Source: Setophaga petechia | Taxonomy: Eukaryota; Chordata; Aves; Passeriformes; Parulidae | DNA length: 64,000 nt | Reading direction: 5' to 3' | Assembly: GCA_024362935.1 (NCBI GenBank) | Contig: JANCRA010000003.1 | Span: 53,153,344 to 53,217,343, forward strand | Shown: piece by piece, positions 44,806 to 57,270 of the stretch | Layout of the letters: every line of letters starts with the position of its first letter | Position numbering within the stretch: the first letter of the stretch is position 1 | Translations under genes and position numbers: made by a program | Notes under the pieces: model-generated | Told to the model about the DNA's origin: nothing | Seen by the model: the letters and a program-made list of their open reading frames with translations, nothing else | The model's database searches: none

Positions 44806-46361
44806 AGGCCTACCAGCTGATAACTGTGTCATAGACCAAGTTTTCCCTTATTCTGGAGCTTTAAGTGCCCTTTAAACCAACATCAGCTGGGGCACTGAAA
44901 TGTGAAACAGATTTTAAGATGTACAATACCTGCTCTATAAGCAATTAAGCAGATTTCTGATTAAATGAATCTGAGTTTATAATTCATTTTGGAAAGGAAA
45001 GAATACTAGTAACGTGTGTAGCTGACAAAATCCCAGATGTAAAGGAGCACTTCTGGAGTCTGTTTGCTCACTGATGGATCTGTCACTGGCACTGATGGGA
45101 GTTATCAGTACATAAATCAGTGATCAGTAATCATCAGTTATCAGTACATAAATCCTCTGTACAACAACAGCAGGGATGGCTGAGCAAAATGCTCCCACCT
45201 CAGGTTTTTTTCACAGGTGCTTTTCCACACACAGGTGGATGTCCCTCCAACCTCACCTGTGTACAAAATCTTGGTTTTGTTCCCCTTGGAAGTCCCCTCT
45301 GCCTTCAAGACTGAAGACTGCCTTATAACTTGCTGAAAATACAGCTGAAGAACACTTGTGATCCATAAAGATTCCTCCCTTTCCCATCTCTTCAACTGAA
45401 GATGACAAAATTCTAAGGCGCAAACAAAACCAAAAAATCTTGGTCGTTGCACGAAGTTATTGCATTCTATACAGATAACTGCTAGGTATTTGGACTGGTC
45501 ACAAAGTCCACACCTCCTTAGATCAGTTTCTTAGAAATACACAGAGGCATTACTGACTGACTGCCCAAAGCAGACTCAAGCACACTGGCTTCTCTCCTGC
45601 CAACCACGTTGGAAAAGACTCCCACCAAACTGGCCACACTTTCCCTTTGCTGCACCAAAACCTTGTCTGACTGAGAAATGATTCTGAACTGTACTGGAAG
45701 GAGACAGCCAAATACAGGAAGCCACTCACCACAAAAGTACTGTGGAAAGATAATCATTGATGCAGAAAATTAATTATTCTTCAGATTTAACACATAGCCC
45801 TTAACTCCTTTCCTACAGATTTGGGAAATTTAGTTTCTGCAGCATGTGCAATTTTTATGTTAGAAAGATTACAATTTCATCAACTCCATTGTAGGGCACC
45901 TGCTCATTAAAATATGCATCTATATCTATCTATTTCTCTCCATTTTGGTCTCCATGCCTTCTGAACCTATTTGCTCCTTCCTCTCATGGCCTTTCTCACC
46001 TAATGCCTTCAGCAAATTACATCTACACTAGGAAAAATCCTCAAACATCAGCTCTTTTATTCTAATACTCCTCTTATTCTTTTCTTTTATTCCAGTGACC
46101 CCATTTCATCTGGATTTATGTACTTACTGTTATGCTCCTACTGACTTATTTTCCCACTCTCCAGCTTGCTAATCAAAATCCAGGAATTTGTCTGCAGCAA
46201 AAATCCACTCTTGATTCAACTGCCCTGCTCTTGCCTCTGCAAGAGAGTAAACAAAGTGTCCTCTCTCCAGTTGTTTTAGACTCTGTTCAGCCACTCAGAC
46301 ACAGAGGAGACTTTTTACAAAAGTACTGAAGTTCAGAGGGAGCGTTCTGCTGTCAACACTT

Positions 46362-46875
46362 CACAGAATTCACTGGGATATAAGGAGACCTTCAAGATCA
46401 TGGAGTCCAACCCATCCCCAACACCTCAACCAAGCCCTGGCACCCAGTGCCACATCCAGGCTTTGTTAAACACACCCAGGAATGGTGACTCCACCACCTC
46501 CTTGGGAATTCCCAAAATTCCCAGAATTCACAGAATCACTGGGTTGGAAGAGTCCTTCAAGATCATCGAGTCCAACCCATCCCCAACACCTCAACTAAAC
46601 CCTGGCACCCAGTGCCACATCCAGGCCTGTTTGAAACACATCCAGAGATGGTGACTCCACCACCTCCTTGGGAATTCCCAAAATTCACAGAATTCCCAGA
46701 ATGACCAGGTTGGAAGAGACCTCCGAGATCATCAAGTCCAACCCAGCCCCAACACCTCAACCAAGCCCTGGCACCCAGTGCCACATCCAGGCTTTGTTAA
46801 ACTCCACCACCTCCCTGGGCAGCCATTCCAGAACTTTATCACTCTTTCTGTGAAAAACTTTTCCCTTCAGACACA
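46362..46875 (-). mobile_element. CR1-type LINE 3' fragment, triplicated (166-bp period)
   Basis: Three consecutive segments start CACAGAATT (46362), CACAGAATC (46529) and CCCAGAATG (46695). Each continues through AAGATCATCGAGTCCAACCC, CACCCAGTGCCACATCCAGG and a CCACCACCTCC stretch. This is the reverse complement of a CR1-like 3' region. The third copy alone runs on into CCATTCCAGAACTTTATCAC and GTGAAAAACTT. The repeated 3' ends in one orientation indicate local tandem amplification rather than three insertions. Confidence 0.85.
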
Positions 46876-46989
46876 AATCATACTCTTTTTTGGGACCTTC
46901 CCTTGCTCCTGGTTACCAGATTCTTGTGTGATATGATGGATTTTGGTGATCTCCTCTTCCCTACTCATTGGCAGAGTTTTGCATGGGAG

Positions 46990-47144
46990 ACATTTTTATC
47001 CGTGGAATGCAGTGAGAAGTATGATTTCCATCCAACTATGAGTTACCTTTTTAAAAAAAAAAACAATTTTCACAACCTACACTACAACACCTTCTGGAAT
47101 ATGTAAAAAGATTATTTATATTAAATAATAAACACTTATGAAAG
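46990..47144 (+). repeat. Dispersed direct repeat, copy 1
   Basis: About 155 bp containing ATTTCCATCCAACTATGA and TTTTCACAACCTACACTACA recur at 48546-48705 with scattered substitutions and small gaps. Both copies have an A-run in the middle. The element family is not recognised. Confidence 0.85.
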
Positions 47145-48545
47145 GTTTATTTTATAAAAAATAAAAGAGAATATATTTCATTATAAATGAAAAAACCCAT
47201 TGACAGCACCCAGTGAGGACCAGCTGAATCCAGCTCAGTGGGAGATTTACAGGCCTGAGTTTTACACTGGATTTGTAATGATTTGTAATCTCCTCCTAAA
47301 CTGTGGAATACACAACTTAATGTGACCACCTAATGTGGTCAAACTTTTACTCACAGCTGCTTTTCCACACACCAGATTGAAAAAGCTGGTTATTTAGAAA
47401 AGGTTTAAAAAGTGCTATCCCTTCTCATTTAGTAATTAATTAATACATGACTATGGCTATTTTGCCTCGTGTATAAAGGGTATTCACTACAAAAACAAAA
47501 GATGCACCACATCCCTAATTCTGTCCATCAAACCAGGAGCCTTCATTTTCTCAAAGAGGTACTATTGCTTCCAAATTTAAATCACCTTTTGCAAGTAAAA
47601 AAATAAATAAGTCTGCTACAGTGTATTTTCACAGATAACTATAAAAAAACTCCTCCCTGCTGAAATGACATAGCTTTTAGGTAAGCCACTTAAAAATGTA
47701 AACTTGCTTTTTTCTGACTGAGGAAACTGAAGAGAAATCAGTTTCAATTTTTTTACAGGATCAAACTAAGGAGTACTCTCTACCTTCTACAGCTTTGTCT
47801 TTCCTACTTTCCAATATTTTCTGCAAAGTTGTCAAACTTTTGCAGAAATCTGCAGCAGAAAATAAAAAGTAATATGAAAAGGATTAATCAAATGCAGCTG
47901 CATTAAATTCTTGACCTTCTCTTCTGAGAGGATTATTTTGGAGAAATATTTTCAGATTTAAACAATTTTATTATACAACATTGAGGTTTTTTTCCCCATA
48001 GGGGAAACCATTTTTAAGGTTCGAAAATTCAAAAATAATGACAGGCATAGAACAATGATGAAATCACTAGAGCTCAAAAATTCAAGTTAAATTATTCTGG
48101 ACTTACTATTATGAGTCATAAACCATTAAGTAGTGAGGAAAACCAACACTTACATCACAGTAAATTTCTAAACAACCTGATTTATTAAAGATTTTTAACT
48201 CAGAAATCATCTACAGTCTCATGGAATCACCTTGCTAAATTGAACTGACAAGTTTAGACAAGTCTTGAATTCCTGCTTTATTTCCATAGGGGATGTGTGC
48301 CTATCATTGAATAAGGGATATATTTAAAGCTGGAGATGTGCCCTGAGTAAATCAAGTAGGAGGATTTTACCAGAGGATTACTTAGATGCACCAAGTATTT
48401 CTACCTTTGAAAGAACTACATCTAGTGACTAAACCTGACCTTTAAGCAAGAGCAAATGATAGAATATTAACATCTCAAATTAACTCAGTAGTTCAGCATC
48501 CTTAACCCTTTCTCCATGGTAGGCGTGGAGTATTTTTATAGCTAG

Positions 48546-48705
48546 ACATTATTTTATCCATGCAATGCAAGGAGAAGTATAATTTCCATCCAACTATGAA
48601 TTACCTTTATTGAAAAAAAACCAATTTTCACAACCTACACTACAACACCTCCTGGAATGTGTAAAAAAGATGTGTATTTATATCAAAAATAAGCAGTGAT
48701 GAAAG
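48546..48705 (+). repeat. Dispersed direct repeat, copy 2
   Basis: This is the second copy of 46990-47144, 1.56 kb downstream in the same orientation, including TTTTCACAACCTACACTACA exactly. Confidence 0.85.
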
Positions 48706-51183
48706 ACACTCAGCAATGGTCAGGGAAGAGAAATTCAATCGAAACTTGACAAAGAGAACACTCTTCCTATCTGGCACAGGCACATTTTTGATGAATGAAA
48801 GAACTGAATTAAAACTGCAAAGAGAAGAGATCCAAGCCACACAAAACTGGTGGACTAAAATGGCAGGGGTGGAAGTGGCCCTGGATAAACACAGCATGGG
48901 AGCAGGACACAGCACTGACAGCCCTGGCCTGGCACAGGGAGCTGGACACTGCTGCCCAGAACAGAAAATAAGCATGGGGAAAACATTGGAAGCAGCTGGA
49001 TGAAGAGAGAAACCCAAGCCATTATTTGCCAGCCACATGGCCAGACTCATGGCTGGGAATCCAAGAGGATGAAACTTTGACTCCTCATGGGAACTGCACA
49101 GATTAATACCAAGCAGTTTTGAATCCCATTATCAGTATTAGGGGGTTCAATCTATTTATTCTTTTATCAAAGCTCAATATCCAACAGACAATATATTAAA
49201 ATTTCAGAATCAGAACTTCTGCCCCTCAGAGCATTAAGTCCAAACTGTTATTTTATTTATAGTACACTATGGCATAAAAAAAATAAAATGGGTTTAAGCA
49301 AGCCTCATGCAAACAGCCTTGCTCTGTACAAAATTAAAGAATCATGCTGCACTTAGACAAAATGAACAAATCAGTACCAGTGTGTCTCTTGCAATACAAT
49401 GAAGTTCATCCTTTTAACAAGGAGACAAGATCAAAATGCAGAAATTAATGTGAACATAAAAATCCCAAACTTGGGAGCTATTGGAAATTGGGAGCTGTTT
49501 AAAAACATTTGTCCTGCTTTACTCTACGTGTGCACATTATCAGCTGTAATTGTCATTATCCACAGGTTAAGCAAATGAAGTCAGGACAAAACCTGTCAAG
49601 TGTTCTCATCTGACACATCCATGGGTCGATGTGAATCTGTCTGCACGTCACAGAGCCCATCATAACACTTCACATCACATCACAAAGGAGCTGCAAGACA
49701 GCCAACATTAAGCAGGAAAATATTAACTGGCTATTTCCTATTTAACTTCTGACTGAGGCAGAATTCTTGTTACATTTCCCTGCCTTAGAAAAAAAACAAA
49801 ACAAACCTCAGTAAATTTAATGCCAGCCTGTTCTTAGGAGGAAACTCCTTTGCCCCTGCCTACAATATATGTAGTAAATACCACTTTTTACTGAGACTTG
49901 CCAATAAATCTCACCCCCTGACACAGTGTCTGTTCATACTCAGTTTTTGGCTGCTCTGCCACAAATGCCAACAAAGGGACCAATTAATGAAAACTTTCTT
50001 GATACATTCCCAGTGGATGAATGTCTGCCTTGCAGAAGGTACCTTGACAACATCCATCTCACACAGGCCAAATGGTTGCTCTGTGGTAGCAATTAAGACA
50101 CCACCAGCCTTGGCTAGATTTAAACCAACAACCAAATCTGTGTAGGCCTGAACAAATGCTCATAGAAATCTGGAGAAATTAACTGCTAAACAAGGGCTGG
50201 ATTGGGTCATATAATTGCATCCATTTCTCTGGTTATTTACAGACCACGAGGGCACATTTTAGTAAGAAAGCAATTACAGTTCCTAAAAAAAAATCTCTCA
50301 ATCTGGCCACGATATGTAAGCCACATCTATAAATATCTAAGAAATCAACAACTATTTAAAATTATTGCAAAAATCAAAATATTATGGTAGGCTGACTTTT
50401 CCTTTGTACTAATTTTTTTTTTCTCTCTCAACAAAAAGACTTCTGTTCAGTCTTCATCTTCCCATAGCTCTGGCATCAAATTTGGACAATTAAGCTTAGT
50501 GCAGCATTCCTCCTCTTTCTAAAATTACATTTGGAGATAGAGTTTTGTTGCTTTGATCCAGAAGTGCTCATCAGAGGGACTCTTGCTGCAGACTGTGAGC
50601 AGGAGGGATCAGTGTGAGAGCTGCTGGGAAAACCCTGTCTCCACTGCAAAGTGCAGACTGACTTTGGGGTGGTTTTTTAATGCAGGGTAGCCACCCTGAA
50701 TTCTCTATCCTCAGACAGTTTAAAATGTGGCTGATCCAAGCCCCCAGCCCTCATGAACAAGTAATTCTGCTTCTATTGACCTCAGGGCTCAATAAATTAA
50801 TGTTTAAAGCTATCCAAGAAATTAAACTTCTGCATCTGAAACACTATCAGCTAAGGAGAGTGGGCTCCCCTCAGCACCCCAAATCCTGTAAAACTGCACA
50901 TTTCCATTGTGAACTGCCATTACAGGGCTTGCAGCAATATTTTCAAATTATGCAGCTTTCTTGAAAGTTCCAGATCAGCTGATAAAGCACCAACATGTAA
51001 AGCTGAGCAGCCTCCCTGCTGGACACAGCACAGAGGAGGAACCACATAATGCAATTACAACACTCTGAGAGCTCTGTCATTACATTCCAAGTTAACACTT
51101 TGCCTAATTTTACCTCCATCATCACCTTGAACACTTTCAGCCACAAATTCCCATCAGCCTGTACCAGAATTAACCCCAGATCT

Positions 51184-51755
51184 GGTATTATATATTATAT
51201 ATATTATATATTTAATATATAATATATATTACATATAATACATGTATTACATATATATATATATAAAATATGATGCACCTTATACATATAATATATAATA
51301 TACAATATATAATATATAATACATAATACACAACATATAGCATATAATATATAATATGTAATATAGTATATTGTATATTGTATATGTCATACTATATTGT
51401 ATGTATGTATATGTATGACATTATATATAGATACTATATGTATGTATATATAATGTCATACATAATATACAATATATACAATAACTAATATATATATTTC
51501 ATATAATATGTAATATATTATATAGAAATATAGAATATATTAGATATATAATAGATCATACATTATAATTGATTTTATTATATATATGTAATTATATATA
51601 TTATTATATATTATATACAAATTATAAAAATCGATGTTATATATTATATATAATTTATACATAAATTGTATATATAATATATACCTATATTATAAATATA
51701 AATATAGATATAGATATAAATATAAATATATATGCACACACACATATATATTTTA
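51184..51755. repeat. TA-rich simple-sequence tract, about 570 bp
   Basis: The sequence is almost entirely A and T, built from TATAT, ATAATATA and TACATA words, ending in an ATAGATATAAATATA run and a short CACACA. It has many small inverted repeats. No gene lies within. Confidence 0.95.
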
Positions 51756-52589
51756 TATATTCTATCTTTTCCATGTCCATGTCAGCCCTAGGTGAGCACC
51801 CAAGCCTCCAAATGAGCATTTGCTCTGGTTGAGGGCAGGCTGGCTGCTGTGCTCTTATGGCCCAACTGCTCTTCTTGCACAATCCATTCTGGGATGGGTT
51901 TTAAATCAGAGCACAGGCCAAATGATCTGTTAGTTCATTTATTTAACTGGAATTTGAACTTTTGGCTAATAAAATTTAAGACAAGCACGTTTTAGCCACC
52001 TGTGACAATCAGGGAACAAAGTGCCAAACGTGCACTTGGCCCCCACCCTGTGGCACTCACGGAAAGGTCACAGCAAGAAGCCATTTTCCACCTTCAGCAG
52101 CTGAACTTGTAAAATTAGGGCAGGGTAAAAACACACACTGTTTTACACACACAAAAAAGAGAGGTCATTTACTCAATAAAATATTCTGAAACAGGAAGAT
52201 GTTTATCTCAGAAAAATAAAGAAGTTTAAACTGCAGGAGAAAACGAGTTAGTTTTGAAAAAAATCTTTAATTTAACCATGTCAGCATTAAACTTCTGTAA
52301 TTGCAGAACTTCTGAATGAAGAATGTGAATTAATTACAAATGTATTTACACAAACAAATGGGAAAACTCCACTAATTACCAATAACTAAATAATTCTGGC
52401 ATCTCACCTTCCTAGACTCAAAGTGCTTTTCAATTCACAAGTTTCACCTGAAAAACTCTGGAGCCCTGCTGTGTAATCCAAAACCAGCACTGTGGTGCTC
52501 TTCACTTGGCATCCTTTTGCCATTTGATCACAGGAGCCATCAGGAAGTCTTGCTGTAGTAAGAGTTTCTCTCTTACTACACAGTTTTAT

Positions 52590-52609
52590 TAAAAAAAAAA
52601 AAAAAAAAA
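52590..52609 (+). repeat. Poly-A run
   Basis: An uninterrupted run of about 19 A bases preceded by TTTTATT. No retroposed gene is recognised next to it. Confidence 0.85.
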
Positions 52610-53699
52610 GAACATCTATTTGTAGGTCAGCAGCTCTTCCATTAAAAAATACCTGAGCAAACAGAAGCCTACATGACTTCAGAGCAAGACATGGACAAAA
52701 CAAAGCACAGGGTTGAGAATTGGATATGTGCTCCTTCTGTGAAAGATGGAGCTGCCCCCAGGGCTGCTGTGGGAAGGGAAATATTCCAGCAATGAAGATT
52801 TCCTTCCCTGGCTTTTCCACAGCTCTGTTTTGCATATAAAGGTCTTGTACAGTTGCCACCCTGAGACAACACCACAGCGGCCTACATGGTCCATCAGGTA
52901 CTAATTAGGGAGCATGTTCTGTCAACACTTTCCTGCTCTTCTTCCATTAATTGATCATCCTGCCCAATTAATACAATGCAACACAGGATTCTGGAATCCT
53001 CCAGATCCTTTACCTGGGAGAAGCAAGGATGAAGGGAAGAAACACTCTCCCAAAAGGGTCACAAGGCAACTGCACTCACCCAAGAGCTGCAGTGACAATA
53101 ACACCACTGAGCTGAAAGGTTAATTATGTCCCTACCAACTTTCTCTTGAGCCTAAGATTGTTTTTTATCTAAGGATAAAGATGAAAAGCAAAAAAAAAAA
53201 AAAAGCCCCAAACCTACTTTATTTAGCAGGCTGTATTATGTTTAGATGTGGTAACAGCTTATGGAAAGTGCGGGCTGCAGAACTAAACTCAGTTGGCCAT
53301 TAACAGAATATTTATCACCAAAATATGTGTGCTTAATGTTATCACTGATAGGTACCACAGACCAGAAAATAAATCATGAACACACACCCCAGCACACCAA
53401 TCCCACCTCTGCACACAGGACGGGTGCCCCACAGCCAAAGCATAAATCAGCATTTCATAAAAACGGTGAGAAATCAAATACACGGGGTTTTTTCCATTGA
53501 TGAAACTGCACCGAAGACACCAAAGAGAAAAACCCAAGGACAAAGCAGCAGCCAAATACAACACGCTACTGCCACCTAATGCTAGGCCGGGCACAGCAAA
53601 GCCCGGCTTTGTTCCTCTGCTCTGCCCCAAACAAGGGCGCCAGGCCGAGACACGAAGTTTCCTGGTGTTCTTCAATGTTTGTTCCATTCCCTACAGTGC

Positions 53700-54625
53700 T
53701 CCTAAACTGGACTGCTGGGATGGCAGCCTTTCTTGTGCACAAAGCAAGAAAAAATCGGGAAAAAAAAATAAAAAAAAAGGAAAAAAAATGAAGAAATAAA
53801 AGAAAAATAAAGTCTTACTAAAGTGAACTGCTGGGATCACAGCTTTTCTTGTGCAGAAAGCAAGAAAAAATAGGAAAAAAAACAAAACAAAAGAAAAAAA
53901 ACAACAAAAAAAAACCCAAAATAAAAAAAAAGTAGGAAAAAGAAAAAAGAAGTAACAGAAAAGAAAAAAGAAAAAAAAAGGAAAAAAGAAAATAAAAAAA
54001 AAGTCTTCCTAAGTTGAACTGCTGGGATCGCAGCCTTTCTTGTACAGAAAGCAAGGAAAAATAGGGGAAAAAAACGGGGGGAAAAGGGAAAAAAGGAAAA
54101 AAAAGAAAAAAGGAAAATAGAAAAGAAAAAAAAAGTAAAAAGAAAAGAAGAAATAAAAGAAAAAAAAAGAAAAAAAGGAAAAAAGAAGAAAAAATAATGA
54201 AAAAAAAAGGAAGAAAGAGAAAAGAGAAAAGAAAAAAAAAGTCTTCCTAAACTGAATTGCTGGGATCACAGCCTTTCTTGTTCACAAAGCAAGAAAAAAT
54301 AGAAAAAAAGGGGGAAAAAAAAGGGAAAAAGAAAAAAAGGAAAAAAAAAAAAGGAGAAGGAAAAAAAAGTCTTCCTAAATTGAACTGCTGGGATTGCAGC
54401 CTTTCCTGTATGCAAAGAAAGAAAAAATAGGATAACAAATTTAAAAAGGAAAAAAAAGGAAAAAAAAGGAAAGAAAAGGAAAAAAAGGAAAAAAAAAGGA
54501 AAAAAAAGGAAAAAAAAAGGAAAAAAAGGAAAAAAGAAAACAGAAAAGAAAAAACAAAAAAATAGGAAAAAAATAAACTAAATAAAAGAAAAAATTAAAA
54601 AAAAGGAAAAAATAAGAGATGAGTG
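53700..54625. repeat. Minisatellite mosaic: five 55-bp cores in a polypurine tract
   Basis: A core reading ACTGCTGGGATCACAGCC, then TTTCTTGT and AAAGCAAGAAAAAAT, occurs at 53711, 53827, 54018, 54256 and 54384. Between cores lie 60-190 bases composed almost only of A and G (AAAAAGG words), each ending AAGTCTTCCTAA before the next core. After the fifth core the purine tract runs on to about 54625. Transcribed on the DNAJC24 (-) strand it becomes a long C/U tract. The core family is not recognised. Confidence 0.92.
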
Positions 54626-54851
54626 CTGTTATCTCAAACCAGCAGAAAACAAGATGACTTTGAAGGTGCTTTTTGTATTTCAGTGATGTTGCAAAGCACT
54701 CTCTCCACAATGTGAACTTTTCCCTTCTGTGAAAAGGATGATGCCAGGTCCCAGACGTGCCTCCCCAGGCCCCTCAGCCCTTGCAGGCTGCTCCCTCAAT
54801 GCAGACGTTAGCAGGGTGTCACCCTGGTTTTTTAAGATTCTCAAGGCCTTC

Positions 54852-55111
54852 TGATGTTGACATTCTTCTAAGGAACTTTATCACGCACTTTCTTGTAAAT
54901 AACTTGTTGTTCACATTCCTTTGATGGAGGAGGAGAGAATTGATGGACTGTTGTTGTAGCCAGTGTCATTGGAGAGGTGTCACTGTCACCCTCCAATCCT
55001 CTGTCACCTTTGTAAAACTATAAATATAGGAGTCAGAAAATAAAACTTCCCTTTTTTCCTTCACCTTGAAGGAGGTGTGTGCTCGTGTTCCTTGTGTCTG
55101 ATAGCGACACA
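54852..55111 (+). mobile_element. Probable solo LTR of an endogenous retrovirus
   Basis: About 260 bp start TGATGTTGACATTCTTCTAA. A TATA box (TATAAATA, 55019-55026) is followed 12 bp later by AATAAA (55039-55044), and then a U5-like GTGTGCTCGTGTTCCTTGTG and TGATAGCGACACA. This order of signals is typical of avian LTRs. The sequence directly after (AGGGAACGCG) faintly recalls a primer-binding site. No gag, pol or env similarity follows, and no clear target-site duplication was found. It is non-coding and decayed. Confidence 0.65.
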
Positions 55112-57015
55112 GGGAACGCGCAGGAGAAGAGGAGGAGAAGCAGAAAGCGAGGAGCTCCCAGTGTGACTCCAGCTTTTCATGGATTCAAACTTCCCCAAAG
55201 CATGGGCAGCTGGACAAAGGATCAAGGAATTCATCTACTTGAGTCATTACTTCATCTCTTCCTCCTTTCTTCCCCCAAGCACAACTTTTAAGCTTTTGAC
55301 CAACTTTATGCTTGCCCTACCTGCAGCCCTGACACCAGTTACAGCCTGCACTGCCCATCTCCAAGGTGGGTCTTTCTCATGGGAAATGTTTCTCATTTGT
55401 GGAAAAATACAAGATGACCATTTCATTTTCCTTCTCATCCCTTAGAACTTACCTATTCTATGATTTTTTTTCTCTAACATTTCTCATTGATTAGTTAGCT
55501 GCTGGAAATTGTGCCCAGTCTTGTCCCTTCTTCCTCCTTATAGTCTGCCATGATCAAAACTGTTGTGCAAGTATCAATCTTCCCACACAATATCCCATTG
55601 CTTGCTTGTTTTACACACATTATTCATCTTTTCCATACCCTTCTGGCCAGAAATGACCATTGTTACACACAACATGCAGCACAGCACACCTACCCCTTTG
55701 TCTGACACAAACAAAATCCACCAGAACAGAAATATTTCAGGTAACGCTTTTGTTGCTATAGCTGTAACTATAAGGAAGTACTTGCTGAAATTCAAATATT
55801 TGCAGCAAAGCATCCCCAAGACAGCACTGTGGAGGAAAAAGGAGTTTTATCCATTCATTTTAGTTACTCATTACCCACTGGATAATTTTGAAAGGAAACA
55901 CCCACAGACAACCCAAACTGCTTTATTTTAAAACCAGCCACAATTTAAAAAATAAAAAAAGAAAAAAGTTAGGATGAAATGTACACAGCAATGTGCAACA
56001 GGTATGCAGAACACAAAATGGGTGTTCACTGACAGCTGCACAGTGAAAACACAGGATGGGACTATCAATCCAGTGCAGCAAACTCTTGAAAAGTACTGGA
56101 ATCTCCAAATTGCAACTTAAAAAACCCACAGACTAAATTACACTGCCACAAACTCATTAATTTCCACATTGGGGTTCTTTTTTTTTTTGTTGAAGGTATC
56201 TTGCTTAAATATACTTAAAATGCAAGTGCTTTTCTCATGGTACTGTAGCATCGCCCTGCTACTTTGATCTTCCACTCTTTGCTACTTTAGAGCCCTTCAG
56301 AGTAAAAAAAATCAAGTGTAAAAGTTTCAGTTTCTATTGATGGAAAAGAATATCAACTGTTGTTTGTATAAACAGAAGAAAACAATTCTTTGGCTAATGA
56401 AAATGAGGAGAAAAAAACAGAAGCTATGGTTACCAAAAGGTACATTTTTAGAAACAGACTCTCTTTCATTTTCTTCTCTTTCCATGGCTCCTTACTTTCC
56501 TATGAAGAGTGACCCAAGAGCCTCAAGAGGTACTTCAAAAAGCCCTTTGAAAACTACACTAGACAGCAGGAGAAGAAAAAAACAACAGAAAATCCATCAA
56601 AAACCAGCAAAGGAATGAAGGGGGAAAACCCACTTAAATTTACAGCAGTGTAAAGGTAAAAATAGAAAGGGAATTTCAGATTTTTTCTAAATTTCTGGCC
56701 CCTATGCTCACAATTTACACCAATAATATCACTTTAAACAATGTTCTGCTGTTTAGGCATGGAATATTGTGGCCCTGGTCATGTAATAACTCCAAACAAA
56801 CAAATTGTTAGGAAAACAGTTTAGGCTTTCACGTAAAAGCAAACTCCCAAATCCTCTGTTTTATTATGGAAAAAACCCAAACAAACAAACAGCAACAAAA
56901 AAAAAACCACTTCAGAAAACCAAACAGAGCAGGGTTGTTTAAACCACTGGAAAACTGGGGAGGAAAACCCTTCTGCAGGCAAAGCCAAGAACTCTGTGAG
57001 CCACAGCTACCCACT

Positions 57016-57270
57016 CAGTATTCCAAACCAAAGTGCCACATCCATTTTCCAATTCTTTTGGAATACCTGAAAACACCCTCACAGCTTTAAGAGATCAGAT
57101 TTAAGTATAATGCAAAATAATCCAAGTCAAAGCACAATTTTCTGTATTGCCCCCCTGCCCCAGTGACACATTCAGTATTCCAAATCAAAGTGCCACATTC
57201 ATTTTCCAATTCTTCTGGAATACCTGGAAACACCCTCACAGCTTTAAGCACAATGCAAAATAATCCAAGT
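57016..57270. repeat. Local direct duplication (157-bp offset)
   Basis: About 95 bases beginning CAGTATTCCAAA at 57016 recur at 57173, including AAAGTGCCACAT, TTTTCCAATTCTT and CACCCTCACAGCTTTAAG, then AATGCAAAATAATCCAAGTC. The copies are separated by about 44 bases. The second copy has lost a short stretch after TTTAAG. Confidence 0.9.

Noticed and set aside
53756..54710. Phenylalanine-rich open frames on the - strand
   Set aside because: They are translations of the A/G tract (F, L, S runs) and not genes.
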